From assembly GCA_002435745.1 (NCBI GenBank), contig DIWT01000020.1:148-24255 (forward strand): DNA of 24,108 bases, given 5' to 3'. The translations under genes and the position numbers were made by a program. This document shows, piece by piece, positions 8,548 through 15,697 of the stretch; within the stretch, counting starts at the first letter, position 1; each line of letters opens with the position of its first letter. Origin of the DNA: a bacterium UBP15_UBA6099. GTDB taxonomy: Bacteria; UBP15; UBA6099. Under the pieces are notes generated by a model that saw nothing but the letters and a program-made list of their open reading frames with translations, had not been told where the DNA came from and searched no databases.

Positions 8548-8946
8548 TCAACGTTTCGAGAACTGGAAACGTTTGCGAGCGCCGGGCTGCCCGTATTTTT
8601 TGCGTTCTTTCATTCTCGGGTCGCGGGTGAGGTGTCCGTACTGGCGGAGCCTCTTGCGAAGGTCCTCGTTCATGTCGAGCAACGCTCGGGCCACGCCGAG
8701 CCTGATGGCTCCAGCCTGACCTGACACTCCGCCGCCGCATGTTACCGCTCTGACATCCAACTGCCCTTCGAGAGCCGTGTCTTTCAGCGGCCCGAGAATC
8801 TCTTTCAGATGTGTTGCGCGGGGGAACCGTTCCTTAACGTCCTTGCCGTCGACGATGAACCTTCCGCTGCCGGGCATGACCCACACTCTTGCCACAGCTT
8901 CTTTCCGCCGTCCGGTTCCGTAGAATTTCTTTATCGCTTCCGACAC
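8548..8946 (-). CDS. rpsI: 30S ribosomal protein S9
   Basis: 132 residues, full length. S9 lies in the small-subunit head, and its C-terminal tail reaches the P-site tRNA. The N-terminus (FYGTGRRKEAVARVWVMPGSG), the VRAVTCGGGVSGQAGAIRLG block and the basic tail KKYGQPGARKRFQFSKR are diagnostic. The start is GTG at 8946: AAGGGGGAA overlaps the end of the rplM stop and sits about 7 bases ahead. It is co-transcribed with rplM, 14 bases downstream of it. Confidence 0.98.
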   Translation of the reverse strand: MSEAIKKFYGTGRRKEAVARVWVMPGSGRFIVDGKDVKERFPRATHLKEILGPLKDTALEGQLDVRAVTCGGGVSGQAGAIRLGVARALLDMNEDLRKRLRQYGHLTRDPRMKERKKYGQPGARKRFQFSKR

Positions 8947-8960
8947 TTGTGTGTTCCCCC

Positions 8961-9395
8961 TTAATCGTTCAGATTCACTATTATCGGTTTTTGTGACGCA
9001 TGAGGATGTTCCGTTCCCTGATAAACTTTCAGTCTTCGGATCATCACTCTGCCGAGCTTGTTGTGAGGCAGCATGCCCTCGACGGCCTTGCGGACCGCGA
9101 ACTCGGGTTTTTCGGCCATGAGTTTCTTGTATTGAGTTGCTTTTATGCCGCCCGGATATCCTGAGTGCGTGTAGTGATACTTATCCTCAAGCTTGTTGCC
9201 CGTCAGGGCCACCTTGTCGGCGTTGATGACGATTACGAAATCGCCCGTGTCCACCGCCGGGTGAAAGGTCGGCTTGTGTTTTCCTCTCAGGATTGTCGCC
9301 GCGCGCACGGCAAGCCTGCCGAGCACGAGTCCTTCCGCGTCGAAGATATAAAACTTCTTCTCCGCAGGCTCGCATTTTGGATACGTTGTTTTCAT
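8961..9395 (-). CDS. rplM: 50S ribosomal protein L13
   Basis: 144 residues, the usual length. An early-assembling large-subunit protein. Typical features are the N-terminal KKFYIFDAEGLVLGRLAVRAATILRGK block, GDFVIVINADKVALTGNK, and MLPHNKLGRVMIRRLKVYQG followed by HPHASQKP. The ATG at 9395 is preceded by GGAG at about 9 bases. It is first in the minus-strand transcript that starts from the strong promoter at 9460-9487. Confidence 0.98.
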   Translation of the reverse strand: MKTTYPKCEPAEKKFYIFDAEGLVLGRLAVRAATILRGKHKPTFHPAVDTGDFVIVINADKVALTGNKLEDKYHYTHSGYPGGIKATQYKKLMAEKPEFAVRKAVEGMLPHNKLGRVMIRRLKVYQGTEHPHASQKPIIVNLND

Positions 9396-9459
9396 TTCCT
9401 TGTTCTCCGCTGCCGCCGTTTTGTTCTTGATTCCCGGCGCGCCCCTTTCAAAACATCTT

Positions 9460-9487
9460 ATTATAGCAACAAAAACATCCCTGTCAA
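9460..9487 (-). promoter_or_regulatory. Sigma-70 promoter of rplM-rpsI
   Basis: On the minus strand the -35 is TTGACA (9482-9487) and the -10 is TATAAT (9460-9465), both perfect consensus, with a 16-base spacer. The predicted transcript starts near 9453, about 58 bases before the rplM ATG. This is the best promoter match in the window and fits a highly expressed ribosomal protein operon. Confidence 0.85.
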
Positions 9488-9571
9488 TTCATGTTTTTTT
9501 ATTTATTCGCCTTGCCCGCCGACCGTTAAATATAGCAGATTTATATAGTTTTTCAAATAAAAAATAATTCA

Positions 9572-9600
9572 TTGACTCTAAAAGTGTTTATTAATACATT
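9572..9600 (+). promoter_or_regulatory. Promoter of the acyl-CoA synthetase gene
   Basis: TTGACT (9572-9577), a 17-base spacer and TACATT (9595-9600) make a good sigma-70-type promoter. The predicted start of transcription, about 7 bases after the -10, falls on or next to the ATG at 9608. No ribosome binding site precedes that ATG. Together these suggest a leaderless mRNA. Confidence 0.55.
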
Positions 9601-9607
9601 ATTTCCC

Positions 9608-11806
9608 ATGTCTGAAAACAACAAAAACAACTTTCGCGTTAATCTGGACCCGCTGTTCAAACCAAGCAGGCTCGCTTTCATCGGCGCATCCAACAACAAG
9701 ATGAAATGGGGCTACATCATCCTCGGCAACATCCTGTCGGGAAAATTCAAAGGCGAGATATGCCCGGTCAGCCTCAACGCCGACGAAGTTCACGGCATCA
9801 AAACGTATAAAACAATCGCCGATGTGCCGAAACCGGTTGATTTGGCGATGGTCGTCACGCCCGCGAAGACCGTGCCGGGAGTCATTGAGGAGTGCGCGGC
9901 GGCTGGGGTGAAGTCGGTCATAGTGGTTACGGGCGGCTTCGGCGAGGTCGGGGAGGAAGGCGCGGCGTTGCAGCGCGAGATAGCCGCCTCCGCGGCGCGA
10001 AGCGGGCTGCCGGTCGTAGGGCCTAACACAATGGGCATTTTCAGCGGCGCTCCTAGCCTCTATGCGCTTATGCCTCCGGTGCGGCCGGCTTCGGGACACA
10101 TAGCCTTCGTAGCCCAAAGCGGAAACCTCGGCACTCAGTTGATGGGGCTGGGGCAGGCGCGCGGCATCGGCTTCAGCAAGTTCGCCTCCAGCGGCAACGA
10201 GGCCGTCCTCGCTTGCGAGAACTACATCGAATATTTCGGCAAAGACCCGGAATCCAAAGTCGTCATGGCTTACATAGAAGGATTGTCGCGCGGGCGCGAG
10301 TTCATTGACGCAGCGATGGAAGTTTCCGGAGAGAAGCCTCTCATCGTGTTCAAAGGCGGAAAATCCGGCGCGGGCGTCAGAGCCGCAAAGTCCCACACAG
10401 GCTCGCTCGCCGGCGTCGAAGCCATATACGACGGCGTTTTCAGACAGGTCGGAGCCATTCAGGCCTCCACCCCGGACGAGATGCTCGACATCGCGCGCGC
10501 CATGTCCGAACTGCCTTTGCCGTCCGGCAACCGCGCGGGAATATTCACATGGGGCGGCGGCTGGGGCGTGGTCGCGGCGGACGCCTGCGAAAGCGCCGGC
10601 CTCGTCGTCCCTCCGCTCTCTCCTGAAACAGTCGCCGCCATTGACAAGCTTCTTCCTCCTTTCTGGAGCCGCAACAACCCAATCGACCTCGTCGGCACTC
10701 TTGACCGCACCGCTCACATGAAATGCCTCGAAGCCCTCGTCGCCGACCCGGCCATCGATTCCGTGCTGGCTCTCGGCTTGGTCGGAACAGCGGGCGTGTT
10801 CAGGATTTACGCGGACACGCCGGACGGCGTCTCCGAGGAATTCAACGTCTATGTCAAGGTGTTCGAGCAGGCGGACGAAATGTTCGAGAAACATATCCTC
10901 GGCCTGATAGAGAAATACGGCAAACCCATCATCGGCGTCACTATGGATTCCTACTATAACTTCAAGAAGGACGGAAAACGGCGTCCGGTGGTGTTCAACG
11001 ACCCGCACCGCGCGGCTCACGTGCTGGCCCGCATGACGGACTACAAGAACTATCTCGATTCGATTTCCGGCTCCCCGAAGTCCTCTTGCGTTTACGCAGC
11101 GTCGGACGGACGGAATGACGGAGCGGTCAAAGCCGATTTCCTCGAAGCCGCTCTTGCGGAAGGGCGCGACGCTTTATCAGAGCATGATTCGAAGCGGCTG
11201 CTCGCGTTGTACGGAGCGCCGACCGCCTGCGAGAAGCTTGTCCGCTCCCGCGCGGAGGCTGCGGACGCCGCGGAAGCTATCGGGTTCCCTGTCGTCCTTA
11301 AGGCCTGCCATCATACGCTCAAGCATAAAACCGGGCTTGGACTCATAGAGCTTAACGTGTCGGACAGAGCCGAGACAGAGGCGGCTTACGACAGGATCAT
11401 GGGGAACGTGACGGGCGAGATCGACGGCGTGCTGGTTCAGGAGATGGTCACAGGCGGCAGAGAGCTTCTAGTAGGGATGGCAAGAGACGCCACATTCGGC
11501 CCGTGCGTCATCTTCGGCCTCGGCGGCATCATGGCGGAGGCGCTGCGGGATGTCGTTTTCAGGGCGGCCCCGCTCTGCGAGCGCGATCTGGCGGACATGA
11601 TTTCCGAACTCCGCGCAAAAGATGTGATCGGGGATTTCAGAGGCTCGGCCACCGCCGATATGGCGGCTCTAGGCTCCGCGCTTCAGGCTGTAGGCAGAAT
11701 CGGCCTCGAACATCCGGGCGTCAAGGAGATCGATGTCAATCCGCTTATTCTCCGGCCCGACGGCACGATTGTCGCCGCCGACGCTTTGGTGACTCTCGGC
11801 GATTGA
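9608..11806 (+). CDS. ADP-forming acyl-CoA synthetase (fused alpha-beta, acetate-CoA ligase family)
   Basis: 732 residues from the chosen ATG. The family converts an acyl-CoA, ADP and phosphate to an acid, CoA and ATP through phospho-histidine intermediates, or runs in reverse. Domain order is alpha then beta. First comes a CoA-binding domain (LFKPSRLAFIGAS, 16-28; VGPNTMG, 137-143). Next are succinyl-CoA-ligase-like domains with AQSGNLG (169-175) and the catalytic histidine H263 in KSHTGSLAG. The C-terminal part (about 515-732) is an ATP-grasp module with GFPVVLKACHHTLKHKTGLG, VLVQEM and EIDVNPLIL. The in-frame TTG at 9572 is rejected as start because it lies inside the -35 box and adds residues absent from the family. 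The substrate could be acetate or another short acid. The gene is divergent from rplM and followed by a short hairpin. Confidence 0.9.
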   Translation: MSENNKNNFRVNLDPLFKPSRLAFIGASNNKMKWGYIILGNILSGKFKGEICPVSLNADEVHGIKTYKTIADVPKPVDLAMVVTPAKTVPGVIEECAAAGVKSVIVVTGGFGEVGEEGAALQREIAASAARSGLPVVGPNTMGIFSGAPSLYALMPPVRPASGHIAFVAQSGNLGTQLMGLGQARGIGFSKFASSGNEAVLACENYIEYFGKDPESKVVMAYIEGLSRGREFIDAAMEVSGEKPLIVFKGGKSGAGVRAAKSHTGSLAGVEAIYDGVFRQVGAIQASTPDEMLDIARAMSELPLPSGNRAGIFTWGGGWGVVAADACESAGLVVPPLSPETVAAIDKLLPPFWSRNNPIDLVGTLDRTAHMKCLEALVADPAIDSVLALGLVGTAGVFRIYADTPDGVSEEFNVYVKVFEQADEMFEKHILGLIEKYGKPIIGVTMDSYYNFKKDGKRRPVVFNDPHRAAHVLARMTDYKNYLDSISGSPKSSCVYAASDGRNDGAVKADFLEAALAEGRDALSEHDSKRLLALYGAPTACEKLVRSRAEAADAAEAIGFPVVLKACHHTLKHKTGLGLIELNVSDRAETEAAYDRIMGNVTGEIDGVLVQEMVTGGRELLVGMARDATFGPCVIFGLGGIMAEALRDVVFRAAPLCERDLADMISELRAKDVIGDFRGSATADMAALGSALQAVGRIGLEHPGVKEIDVNPLILRPDGTIVAADALVTLGD

Positions 11807-11812
11807 CTCTTT

Positions 11813-11826
11813 CGCGTCGAAACGCG
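11813..11826 (+). terminator. Weak hairpin after the acyl-CoA synthetase gene
   Basis: CGCGT and ACGCG pair around a CGAA tetraloop seven bases after the stop. No proper U-tract follows, so termination here is only a possibility. Confidence 0.25.
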
Positions 11827-11960
11827 CGCCCGGGTTTATTCAACAAGTTTTCTAGCGCCGCGGATGGAAGCCATTCTCTTTTGGTTTGTTGAACCTTATA
11901 GATTATTTTCCTAATTGATGTCAGCAATGTGGCTGTGTGGCCATATATATTAAAAACAAA

Positions 11961-11999
11961 TCGCGCGTGTGGCGGATTTCGCGCGTTTTGTGATAGAAT
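11961..11999 (+). promoter_or_regulatory. Extended -10 promoter and direct repeat before the binding-protein operon
   Basis: TGATAGAAT (11991-11999) is an extended -10 element (TGn plus TAGAAT) with no good -35 at 16-18 bases. Just upstream, TCGCGCGT occurs twice (11961-11968 and 11979-11986), 18 bases apart. The second copy lies five bases before the TGn of the extended -10, where an activator or repressor could bind. Transcription would start about 35 bases before the first gene, whose ribosome binding site GGGGGAG is 8 bases from its ATG. Confidence 0.5.
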
Positions 12000-12041
12000 C
12001 TGAACAAGTCATGCGTTCAGGAATCACGGGGGAGATAAACA

Positions 12042-12968
12042 ATGAGGATTAACGTTGCGATAGTATTAGCGGCGTTGACGGCGTTTGCTTTCGGCTGCGC
12101 GAATCAGGCAGGCGCGCAGGCCAGATACACCGTCGGCATTCCTGTCGTCGCGGGCATGGAAAACACTCAACTCGCTCCTCTGTTTCAGGAATTGGTGAAA
12201 GTGGTCGGCGGCAAGCTGGGCGTCAAGGCGGAGACTAAACTGATTATCTACGAACAGGGCGACGATATCCTGAAAAAAGTCCTCTCCGAGGTTGACTCGA
12301 AGAAGGTGGACATCACGCTTCTTTTCGGACAGGAGTATTCGGAGTTTCAGGCGACCGGACGGACGGACCTTATTCCCATCGCGACGTTGTCTGCGGCGGG
12401 ACAGGCTCTGCTTTCCAACTGCCTATATGTTCGAAAGGGAGAATTCAAGAGTTTGCAGGAGTTGCGCGGCAAAAAATGGGCGGGAGCTAGCTACAGACCC
12501 ACCAGATATCTCCTCTATAAAAAGGGAATAGACGAACCTCTCGACAAGTTCTTCGGCTCGATCGATTATGCCAATGATTCGCCGATAACTTTAATAGTAA
12601 AAGGTCTCGAGGAAAAGAAGTTCGACGCGTTTGCGTCTTACGACAGCTTTGTGAAGATTTCCGGCCTGATGACGAAAAAGGATGTGTTCTTCGAACCGCT
12701 CGTCTGCGAGAAATACGACCATTCGTGGATATTCGTCGCGCGGAAAGACATCCCGACCGCGACCATCGAGCAATTCAGAAAAGTTCTCATGGGCGCCGCA
12801 AAAGACCCGGACTTCGGGAAGTTCCAATTCGCTTTTCAGATGGTGGCCGGCAAATTTCAACCTGTGAAGGCGGATGACGTGAAATTCGTGAGGCAGATAT
12901 TCGACTTAGGCATAAAGAGCGGATGGCGCAAGGAAGAAAACGCGTTTTTTAAAAAATACAAGCCGTAG
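12042..12968 (+). CDS. PhnD-like periplasmic binding protein, copy 1
   Basis: 308 residues with a signal sequence; the stretch AFGC at 16-19 could serve as a lipobox, or cleavage may follow AQA near 27. The body has the plan of the phosphate/phosphonate-binding (PF12974-type) family: an opening strand YTVGIPVVAGM, DITLLFGQEYSEF, CLYVRKGEFKSLQELRGKKWAG (127-148) and FDAFASYDSFV. It is clearly paralogous to the next two genes, sharing the core KKGIDEPLDKFFGS and GWRKEENAFFKKY. The SxSG-type stretch expected for phosphonate binding is replaced by SYRPTRYLLY, so the ligand may differ. C127 and C222 are conserved in all three copies. No permease or ATPase gene lies nearby. Confidence 0.82.
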   Translation: MRINVAIVLAALTAFAFGCANQAGAQARYTVGIPVVAGMENTQLAPLFQELVKVVGGKLGVKAETKLIIYEQGDDILKKVLSEVDSKKVDITLLFGQEYSEFQATGRTDLIPIATLSAAGQALLSNCLYVRKGEFKSLQELRGKKWAGASYRPTRYLLYKKGIDEPLDKFFGSIDYANDSPITLIVKGLEEKKFDAFASYDSFVKISGLMTKKDVFFEPLVCEKYDHSWIFVARKDIPTATIEQFRKVLMGAAKDPDFGKFQFAFQMVAGKFQPVKADDVKFVRQIFDLGIKSGWRKEENAFFKKYKP

Positions 12969-13024
12969 AAAAGCGGCAAACGGCGATTGTCTTAAGATAA
13001 AACGAACTGATAGCGGAGGCGCGA

Positions 13025-13984
13025 ATGGAAAGACAAATCAAGCACAGGTTTCTAGTGGCGGCGGTTGCCGTGGTTGCTACGGCATTGCTCTCGATCCCGG
13101 CGGTCACGCAACAGCCCGCAGAGAAATACAACCTCGCCGTGCCGATGATAGAAGGTTTCGAGCAGACGAAGTTCATTGAGATGATACAGCAGATGGGGGT
13201 TTCCCTTGGGAAGAAGATGGGGTGCGACATAAAATCCCAACCGCTGGTTTTCAAATATGGACAAAGGCTGATAGACCTCGTCAGGAGCGGCGTGAAGTCC
13301 GGTAAAATCGATATCTCATATATCAACGGACTAGAGCACGGAGAAGCGCTTCTTGCGGGCGAATCCGACCTGACTCCGGTTTTTATTCTCGGCATGCAGA
13401 AATCGACCGTCGAGAAGGCTTGTTTCTTCGTCCGAAAAGGAGAATTTAAAGACATATCCGAACTGAGGGGAAAAAAATTCAAGGCATCCCATCCGCTGTT
13501 GTCGCGGGCCATCCTGTATAAAAACGGGATAGACGAACCGCTTGAAAAGTTCTTCGGCTCGGTAGGCTATGCCACCGATTCGCCTCTCAACCCGCTGGTC
13601 GAAGGGCTCAATAATAAAAGCATAGATGTTTTCGGAACCTACCTGCACACAGTCTGGCTTGCTGGAGAACTCACGAAAAAAGACTCGATTGTCCAAGCCC
13701 TCGGATGCGAGGATGTGGAAAGCCACTGGGTGTTCGTCGCAAGGAAAGACATGCCGGAACAGAGGAAGGCGCAACTCATCAAAGCCGCCACCACCGCTCA
13801 CAAAGATAAGGAATTTGCTCAATTTCAGTTTGCGTTCACCATGATCAACGGCCACTTCATGCCTGTGGATGAAAAAGCGATTAAGATAAACAAGGAATTC
13901 GCTTCGATGGTTAAAAAAGGCGGATGGCGCAAGGAAGAGGCCGAGTTCTTCAAAAAATATCATCCGGGCTACAAAGGCAAATAG
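13025..13984 (+). CDS. PhnD-like periplasmic binding protein, copy 2
   Basis: 319 residues with an N-terminal signal sequence (hydrophobic 9-27), preceded by a good ribosome binding site (GGAGG, five bases from ATG). Same fold and motifs as copy 1: YNLAVPMIEGFEQTKF, KIDISYINGLEHGEALL, CFFVRKGEFKDISELRGKKF, YKNGIDEPLEKFFGS, DVFGTYLHTV and HWVFVARKDMP. The cysteine pair is C133/C228, spaced 95 as in the other copies; C67 is extra. The residues after the ELRGKK motif (ASHPLLSRAILY) differ from copies 1 and 3, which points to ligand divergence after duplication. It lies 56 bases after copy 1 and 21 bases before copy 3, with no terminator between, so I read one operon. Confidence 0.82.
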   Translation: MERQIKHRFLVAAVAVVATALLSIPAVTQQPAEKYNLAVPMIEGFEQTKFIEMIQQMGVSLGKKMGCDIKSQPLVFKYGQRLIDLVRSGVKSGKIDISYINGLEHGEALLAGESDLTPVFILGMQKSTVEKACFFVRKGEFKDISELRGKKFKASHPLLSRAILYKNGIDEPLEKFFGSVGYATDSPLNPLVEGLNNKSIDVFGTYLHTVWLAGELTKKDSIVQALGCEDVESHWVFVARKDMPEQRKAQLIKAATTAHKDKEFAQFQFAFTMINGHFMPVDEKAIKINKEFASMVKKGGWRKEEAEFFKKYHPGYKGK

Positions 13985-14005
13985 CCCGACGGGGGTTGGC
14001 TGACT

Positions 14006-14947
14006 ATGAGAAAAACCTGTTTCATCGTTGTGGCGGCAATCGCGCTAATCGCAGTTTCGCATAGCGTTCTATTTAACGCGCGCGCTCAAGCGCGGGAAAA
14101 GTATGTCCTGAAGCTGCCTGTGATTGAAGGCTTCGCCACGGACAAACTGATGACGATGTTTCAGGATATGGCGAGGGTTATTAGCAAGAAGATCGACGCG
14201 GATATCACAGTCGACAAGCTTACTTTCAGGCACGGAGAAAGAATGGTAGCCGTCAGAGACCTCGAAACGGGCGCGGCCGACTTTGCGTATCTTAACGGAA
14301 TCGAGTTCGCGGAATACCAGAAATCCGGCAAGAAAGACCTGATGATGCTTTTCACATTGTCGATGAACAAATCGACGATATTGAAGCAATGCTTGTATGT
14401 AAGGAAAGGCGAGATAATGACAGTGGAAGCGCTGCGGGGCAAAAAATGGGGGGCTTCCCAGTTGCTGCCGACACGGTTCCTGCTACACAAAAAAGGCGTC
14501 AACGAGCCGCTTGAGAAGTTCTTTTCATCCGTGCGGTTCGTGTCCGACGCGCCGATACCGAATATAGTGGCGGCGCTGAACTCCAAAGAGATAGACGTTT
14601 TTTCAGCCGCCGAATCAGCGGTAAGGCTTTCCGGCGAACTTAACAAGAAGACCGCCACTTTCGTTCCTTTGTATTGCGAGCCGTTCGAGAGCACATGGGT
14701 GTTCGTGGCCCGTTCCGGCGTGCCTTCTACGGTGGCCCTTAAACTGCGCGACATAATGACCACGGCGCACAGGAATCAGGAGTTCAACAATTTTAAGTTC
14801 GCGTTCGCCATGATAGACGGCAACTTCACCGCTCTTGACGAGAGAGCAAAGAATCTAAATGATTCCACGTACGAGATTATAAGGAAGAACGGCTGGCTCA
14901 AGGAAGAGGAAGCGTTCATCAAGAAACACATGCCTCGCGCGAAGTGA
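14006..14947 (+). CDS. PhnD-like periplasmic binding protein, copy 3
   Basis: 313 residues with a signal peptide; cleavage is likely after ARAQA near residue 29. The family plan is intact: YVLKLPVIEGFATDKL, DFAYLNGIEFAEYQ, CLYVRKGEIMTVEALRGKKWGAS, HKKGVNEPLEKFFSS, DVFSAAESAV and STWVFVARSGVP, closing with GWLKEEEAFIKKHMP. The conserved cysteines are C129 and C224. A GGGGG stretch lies about 13 bases upstream of the ATG, a loose ribosome binding site. It is last of the three, followed by a hairpin at 14955-14972. As with its paralogues, no transport partner is encoded here. Confidence 0.82.
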   Translation: MRKTCFIVVAAIALIAVSHSVLFNARAQAREKYVLKLPVIEGFATDKLMTMFQDMARVISKKIDADITVDKLTFRHGERMVAVRDLETGAADFAYLNGIEFAEYQKSGKKDLMMLFTLSMNKSTILKQCLYVRKGEIMTVEALRGKKWGASQLLPTRFLLHKKGVNEPLEKFFSSVRFVSDAPIPNIVAALNSKEIDVFSAAESAVRLSGELNKKTATFVPLYCEPFESTWVFVARSGVPSTVALKLRDIMTTAHRNQEFNNFKFAFAMIDGNFTALDERAKNLNDSTYEIIRKNGWLKEEEAFIKKHMPRAK

Positions 14948-14954
14948 AACGGAT

Positions 14955-14972
14955 GGCATTGGCGGGAATGCC
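14955..14972 (+). terminator. Hairpin after the binding-protein operon
   Basis: GGCATT and AATGCC pair around a GGCGGG loop, seven bases after the last stop. There is no U-tract. It may help end transcription together with the larger hairpin at 15041-15065. Confidence 0.25.
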
Positions 14973-15035
14973 GTCCCGGCGTCCGTTGCGCCTTGTTTCC
15001 CTGATGAGAAATCCGGAATGATTTTTAGAGAAATT

Positions 15036-15065
15036 AAAAAGGGGACGTTTCGCGAGAAACGCCCC
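15036..15065 (-). terminator. Intrinsic terminator of the SWIB gene
   Basis: On the minus strand a stem (GGGG plus CGTTTC paired to GAAACG plus CCCC, one bulged base, 4-base loop) is followed by TTTTTAATTT. This is a standard rho-independent terminator located 50 bases after the SWIB stop. Read on the plus strand it could also stop the binding-protein transcript, although only a pyrimidine-rich stretch follows on that side. Confidence 0.85.
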
Positions 15066-15115
15066 CTCCTCTTATCTCCATTATTGTTTTAAATCGACGC
15101 GTTTTATTCAGCGCA

Positions 15116-15487
15116 TCACACAGTGTGCGCTTTGATGTATTTGCCGAGCTCGAACATGCTGGCCTGTTTCTTTCCGCCGAAGAACGGTTTGAGCTTGTCG
15201 TCAGCGTTGATCATTCTTTTGTTCTTCGGGTCCTGAAGGTTATTCTTCTTGATGTACTCCCAGAGTTTCTTGGTGATCTGGGTGCGGGGCAGAGGCTTGG
15301 AACCCACGAGGGCGCCGAGGACGGCGTCCGGCTGCACGGGTTTCATGAATTCCGGATTCGGAGCCCTTTTGACTTTCTTTACGACTTTTTTCACGACTTT
15401 CTTCGGCGCCGCTTTTTTGGCAACCTTTTTCACGACTTTCTTCGGGGCCGCTTTTGTGGCAGCCTTCTTCACAACTTTCTTCGCCAT
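15116..15487 (-). CDS. SWIB/MDM2-domain protein with histone-like lysine-rich N-terminus
   Basis: 123 residues. Residues 1-42 are built of Lys/Ala/Val repeats (KKVVKK, KKAAPKK units) like the tails of bacterial histone H1-like proteins. Residues 46-122 are a SWIB domain: FMKPVQPDAVLGALVG, PRTQITKKLWEYIKKNNLQDPKNKRMINADDKLKPFF and MFELGKYIKAH. In eukaryotes SWIB is a subunit domain of chromatin remodelling complexes; bacterial members are best known from chlamydiae. A DNA-binding or nucleoid role is inferred from the tail, not shown. The gene has its own promoter (15521-15549), a strong ribosome binding site (AAGGAGG) and an intrinsic terminator. It is therefore a monocistronic and probably well expressed gene. 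Confidence 0.92.
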   Translation of the reverse strand: MAKKVVKKAATKAAPKKVVKKVAKKAAPKKVVKKVVKKVKRAPNPEFMKPVQPDAVLGALVGSKPLPRTQITKKLWEYIKKNNLQDPKNKRMINADDKLKPFFGGKKQASMFELGKYIKAHTV

Positions 15488-15520
15488 ACGTTCCTCCTTG
15501 AAAAAGTTTTGTTGTGAGCG

Positions 15521-15549
15521 ATTGTATCACTGCGAAAATGGGGTGTCAA
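15521..15549 (-). promoter_or_regulatory. Sigma-70 promoter of the SWIB gene
   Basis: On the minus strand TTGACA (15544-15549), a 17-base spacer and TACAAT (15521-15526) match the consensus at 11 of 12 positions. Transcription would start near 15514, about 27 bases upstream of the SWIB ATG. Confidence 0.85.
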
Positions 15550-15565
15550 TAGAGGGGCAAGATAA

Positions 15566-15600
15566 TTTCATAGGGAAAACGTCATGTTTTCCCTATGAAA
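15566..15600. repeat. Perfect 15-bp inverted repeat between SWIB and the FliG-like gene
   Basis: TTTCATAGGGAAAAC (15566-15580) is repeated exactly in inverted form (15586-15600) around the five-base centre GTCAT. It lies 17 bases upstream of the SWIB -35 box. Neither side has a terminator-type U-tract. It may be an operator for a dimeric regulator of SWIB, or an end-of-transcript hairpin for unknown RNA. Confidence 0.7.
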
Positions 15601-15666
15601 AAGAGCGCGCGGACGCGGGGCTGGCGCGCAAGGGCTTGAAAGGTGTAAAATATGTCCGTCGGGAAG

Positions 15667-15682
15667 GCCCGCCGAGGCGGGC
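15667..15682 (+). other. GC-rich hairpin before the FliG-like gene
   Basis: GCCCGCC and GGCGGGC face each other with two bases between, ending five bases before the GGAGG ribosome binding site (15688-15692). In the mRNA this stem could limit access to the start. No strong promoter is visible upstream; TAAAAT at 15646-15651 is the best -10 candidate. Confidence 0.35.
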
Positions 15683-15697
15683 GCGCTGGAGGCTCGG

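Noticed and set aside
9599..11020. 473-codon minus-strand ORF over the acyl-CoA synthetase
   Set aside because: Antisense shadow; the plus frame carries all family motifs and a promoter.
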